Source: Rubrobacter aplysinae
Lineage (GTDB): Bacteria > Actinomycetota > Rubrobacteria > Rubrobacterales > Rubrobacteraceae
Assembly (NCBI RefSeq): GCF_001029505.1
Contig: NZ_LEKH01000004.1
Span: 137,230-201,229, forward strand
Direction: 5' to 3'
Length of the DNA stretch: 64,000 nucleotides
Shown here: positions 61,347-64,000 of the stretch, in pieces
Position numbering within the stretch: the first letter of the stretch is position 1
Layout of the letters: each line of letters opens with the position of its first letter
Program-made: the position numbers and the translations under genes
Notes under the pieces: generated by a model
Seen by the model: the letters and a program-made list of their open reading frames with translations, nothing else
What the model was told of the DNA's origin: nothing
Databases searched by the model: none

Positions 61347-63664
61347 CCCCCTGCCAGACGGTCGCTGGAGAAGGCGGCCTTGACCATCGGGTAGCTCTTC
61401 TTCTTTCTTTCGTGGTAGGCGGGCTCGTCCCAGCTCCTCCAGTCGTACTCCGCCGGTATTACCTCCGAGCCCGTTTGTCCGCCGCCGGAGCCGGCATTTA
61501 GAGCAGGATAGATCCTGAGCCCCTGGGCTGTGGTAGGCGAGATCTCTCCCTCCCGGTAGAGGTTGTCCCAGACCTCTAGCTGGCTCGGGTCGGTGAAGCC
61601 CAGCATGGTCCACGGGATGCGGATCTCCAGCACGTCGCCCCGGGCCTCGTAGTCCGAGAGGCTGTCGTACGCCGGGCTATCGGGGTCGGTTACGCCGCGG
61701 GTCATCTTCCCGACCTCGAACTCCTCGAAGGGTATGGTCTCCCCGGTGTCCGGCAGGAAGATGCCCCGGCTGAGGGCCAGCCTCCAGGGGAGGAAGGTGC
61801 CCGTGCCGGGGTCGGCGGCGTCCGGCGGCGGCTCGGGGGCTCCGGGGGTGTTTTCTAGCTGGTTACCGTAGTACCAGGTGTGGTAGTCGAAGGCGCTGTT
61901 TACGTACATCTGATCCCCGCCCGCCCCTAGCTCAAGTAGGGTCTGTGCTCCGCCGAGCGGGAAGGTGAGCCCCGGGGCCTTGTCCGCGTGCCGGGCTCCG
62001 TTCTCCAGTGTGCCGAAGCCCAGGTCCAGGGTGTCTTCTTCGAGGTCCCAGTCTCCGGTGCGCTTCTCTGCCATCAGGTACAGGTACGCCTCGTCGTGGG
62101 TGACGGAGAGGTCGAAGCCCGGGTAGGTGCTCGTGGAGACTCCTGGGGCGTCCGAGAGGCGGCCCCGGAGCCCGGAGCGCCGGTTCCAGTCCTCCGGGTC
62201 GCCGTCCAGGAAGATGCCCTCTCCCTCCTCGCCGGGGTCGTGGGAGATAATGCCGAAGTTCTGCTCGTTGGTGAGACGGTTGAGCCACATCTTGCGCCGC
62301 TCGTCGGGGATGTCGAAGTCCAGGGTGTTCCAGGTGAACTTGAACCACTCGTCGTGGAAGGCGAAGAGGAAAGCCCCGTCGTAGCCTTCCTCGCGGATGC
62401 GCCCGTGCATCCCGGAGACCAGCTCTCCTTGCTCTTCCTCCGTGTGATGACCCTGGTTCCTCCCCAGAGGCCCCCGGTGGGCCATACCCCGGGAGCTCGG
62501 CATGCCGTACTCCCCGACGACGAGCGGCATCCCCTCGTGGTACTCGCGCAGGTCGTTCAGGTATCCGGCGTAGGGGTCTATCTCGCCGTCCTCGGCCCGG
62601 TAGCTCTGGTACTCGTCCTCGTAGCGTAGGAAGTCCGGGTAGTACGGGTAGACGTGGTAGCTCGCGAAGTAGCCCGCGTCCCACTCGCCGGTCGCGCCGA
62701 GGTGGGTCGGATCCACGCTTACGAGGTCCTCCTGCTCCAGCGGCTCGCTCGGGTGCTCCAGTGGGTCTGTCGTGAGCCAGTTGGTGAAAGATACCGGGCG
62801 TTGCCAGCCGTACTCCATCTCCGCCCGGGCGAGCGTCTCCAGCCTGCGGGTGAGCCAGCTCTCGAAGGGGGAGGCGTTCTCTCCGGCGGCGAAGTATTTG
62901 CCCTCGAAAGGCTCCATGCCGCCGTTGTGGTCGTTGGTCTTCTCTACCGCGTAGGGGAACCACTCCGTGCCGACCATCCAGCCCATCACGTAGGAGGAGA
63001 CGTCGGTACGGTACGCGCCGCTGGCGTGGCCAGGGCGGGCGGGTATGCGGGCGTCGCCGTGGATCACCTTTACGGTGTCCCGGATCTCGGCGTCGAACGT
63101 CTCGGGGATGCCGTGTGAGAAGGCGTCTCTACCAGTCTCGTCCTCCCCGATTAGCTCCTCCTCTGGGGACCAGATGCCCTGGATTATCCGTATCGGCTCT
63201 TCTCCGGCCCGCTGACGCTCGGCGTTGAACTTCGAGAGCGCCGTGTAGAACTCCGGGTTCAGGATGGTGTAGATCCGCACGGCGTCCACGTTCATGTCGG
63301 CCATCTCGCCGAGCCATCGCAAATAGTCCGCTTCGGTTGGGGCGAGCTCTCCGGGGTCGTGGCCGGGTAGGGTGGCGCCGAGGTTCGCCCCGTTCCAGAA
63401 GCGGGCCTCGAAGCCCTCGCCGGTGTAGGCGGAGATGTGATCCCCCTCAACCCTCGCGGGCATGCTCACCCCGCCGTTCTCGGCGACGGGGGCTGCTGAA
63501 GAGGGGGAGAGGCCGACGAACAGCGCGTAACCGAGCCCGGCCAGACCCCCCACCAGAAAGAGGGTGACCGCGAGAAACGGGAAAATGCGGCTCAGGTTCC
63601 GGGGTCTGAGGCCGTTGCGCAGCCTGCGCCCGAGGGGATCTCTCTGTTGATAGTTCTCGAACAA
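61340..63664 (-). CDS. Membrane-anchored glycosidase-like protein
   Basis: A 774-residue protein with a cytoplasmic, Arg-rich N-terminus, one transmembrane helix (about 30-52, FPFLAVTLFLVGGLAGLGYALF shortened) and a large extracellular part. Residues about 70-470 resemble a GH2/GH5-like TIM barrel (RWLGEMADMNVDAVRIY; MGWMVGTEWFPYAV; PLVVGEYGMPSSRG, with a Glu in the nucleophile-like position). Residues about 500-740 look like a beta-sandwich of CBM9/DOMON type (LSVTHDEAYLYLMAEK; LEIRIPWTMLGFTDP). A role in exopolysaccharide trimming or synthesis is inferred. ATG 63664. The next gene to the right is divergent and could be related. Confidence 0.72.
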   Translation of the reverse strand: MFENYQQRDPLGRRLRNGLRPRNLSRIFPFLAVTLFLVGGLAGLGYALFVGLSPSSAAPVAENGGVSMPARVEGDHISAYTGEGFEARFWNGANLGATLPGHDPGELAPTEADYLRWLGEMADMNVDAVRIYTILNPEFYTALSKFNAERQRAGEEPIRIIQGIWSPEEELIGEDETGRDAFSHGIPETFDAEIRDTVKVIHGDARIPARPGHASGAYRTDVSSYVMGWMVGTEWFPYAVEKTNDHNGGMEPFEGKYFAAGENASPFESWLTRRLETLARAEMEYGWQRPVSFTNWLTTDPLEHPSEPLEQEDLVSVDPTHLGATGEWDAGYFASYHVYPYYPDFLRYEDEYQSYRAEDGEIDPYAGYLNDLREYHEGMPLVVGEYGMPSSRGMAHRGPLGRNQGHHTEEEQGELVSGMHGRIREEGYDGAFLFAFHDEWFKFTWNTLDFDIPDERRKMWLNRLTNEQNFGIISHDPGEEGEGIFLDGDPEDWNRRSGLRGRLSDAPGVSTSTYPGFDLSVTHDEAYLYLMAEKRTGDWDLEEDTLDLGFGTLENGARHADKAPGLTFPLGGAQTLLELGAGGDQMYVNSAFDYHTWYYGNQLENTPGAPEPPPDAADPGTGTFLPWRLALSRGIFLPDTGETIPFEEFEVGKMTRGVTDPDSPAYDSLSDYEARGDVLEIRIPWTMLGFTDPSQLEVWDNLYREGEISPTTAQGLRIYPALNAGSGGGQTGSEVIPAEYDWRSWDEPAYHERKKKSYPMVKAAFSSDRLAGGD

Positions 63665-63969
63665 GGGCTCTTCTCTCCCGTCTACACCAGAAGTGGATCC
63701 GGCCCGGGCGCCGCCCGGCCCACGAGACTTATCGTCCCAGTCTCCAGAAAACTCTAGCGGTGAGCCTTCTTACGCCCGCCCCGACCCCGATCTTCGCCCT
63801 CCGCCGCCGGCGTGGAATGGCTCCAACCGCAGATTCGGAAGATGGTCGGGTACGGAAGACCGGCCCGGCGGCCTCCTGCGCTATACTCGGGGCCACGGAG
63901 TTCGAGCAGCAGCAAGCACGGGATGCTCAGTGCAGTGGGATTCGCCGGATACCCGGAAAGGAGTTTCCG

Positions 63970-64000
63970 ATGGGTGACGATCAGTCGCTGGACAGGATAG
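63970..64000 (+). CDS. Start of a gene cut by the right window edge
   Basis: ATG 63970-63972 begins MGDDQSLDRI and runs off the window after ten codons. GGAAAGGAG lies 8-15 nt upstream and a TATACT box sits near 63881-63890, so the start is likely real. Nothing can be said about function; it is divergent from the glycosidase-like gene. Confidence 0.55.
   Translation, partial: MGDDQSLDRI

Overview
The window is high-GC DNA from one actinobacterium. Frequent GTG and TTG starts, common use of ATA for isoleucine, strong AGGAGG ribosome sites and the gene content (LCP protein, SARP-type regulator, DUF485/acetate symporter pair, F420/FMN-type luciferase-like oxidoreductases, many CoA enzymes) suggest a Rubrobacter-like organism. 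That placement is inference. About 62 protein genes are called. I see no rRNA, tRNA or CRISPR array.

Layout. 0-8 kb: an edge-truncated DACNV sensor-domain protein, a LarA-type racemase-like enzyme, an SDR, a degenerate PAP2-like membrane protein, a luciferase-like monooxygenase and an acetate symporter with its DUF485 partner. 8-20.5 kb is a one-carbon/formate island: a selenocysteine formate dehydrogenase, an OFA formate/oxalate-type transporter with a tiny partner subunit, FdhD, a glutathione-independent formaldehyde dehydrogenase, and a second, membrane-bound formate dehydrogenase operon (alpha with selenocysteine, an unknown 127-residue protein, a four-cluster Fe-S beta, an NrfD-type gamma). 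Both alpha genes are interrupted by an in-frame TGA. In each, a bacterial SECIS hairpin with the apical loop GGUCU starts exactly 18 nt after the TGA.

20-36 kb: cupin, a TetR-MFS pair with a clear operator, an LCP protein, DUF2225, a LexA-like repressor without its catalytic lysine, a DUF3037/HipA-like kinase pair, a CoA-transferase/SDR/thiolase operon, a YadGH-like ABC exporter and a thiolase/acyl-CoA dehydrogenase pair. 36.6-53.8 kb: a vanadium haloperoxidase faces a 1215-residue SARP-AAA-TPR regulator coupled to a DUF4242 protein; then a BenE-like transporter, an ISL3 transposase remnant, a TetR/glycosyltransferase pair and a run of small redox and hydrolase genes. Three promoters in this stretch share the classical SARP arrangement: heptamer, 4 bp, heptamer, 8 bp, -10 box. 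Two of them sit about 45 bp upstream of gene clusters, and the likely regulator is encoded alongside.

53.8-64 kb: a diguanylate cyclase, a DHA2 drug exporter, an F420-type oxidoreductase, a beta-oxidation set (two 3-hydroxyacyl-CoA dehydrogenases and an enoyl-CoA hydratase around a palindromic operator), a large membrane-anchored glycosidase-like protein, and the first codons of a gene that runs off the right edge.

How the genes fit together: the formaldehyde dehydrogenase feeds formate to two selenium-dependent formate dehydrogenases, FdhD sulfurates their molybdenum cofactor, and the OFA carrier moves formate or oxalate. The CoA enzymes form at least three beta-oxidation-type clusters.
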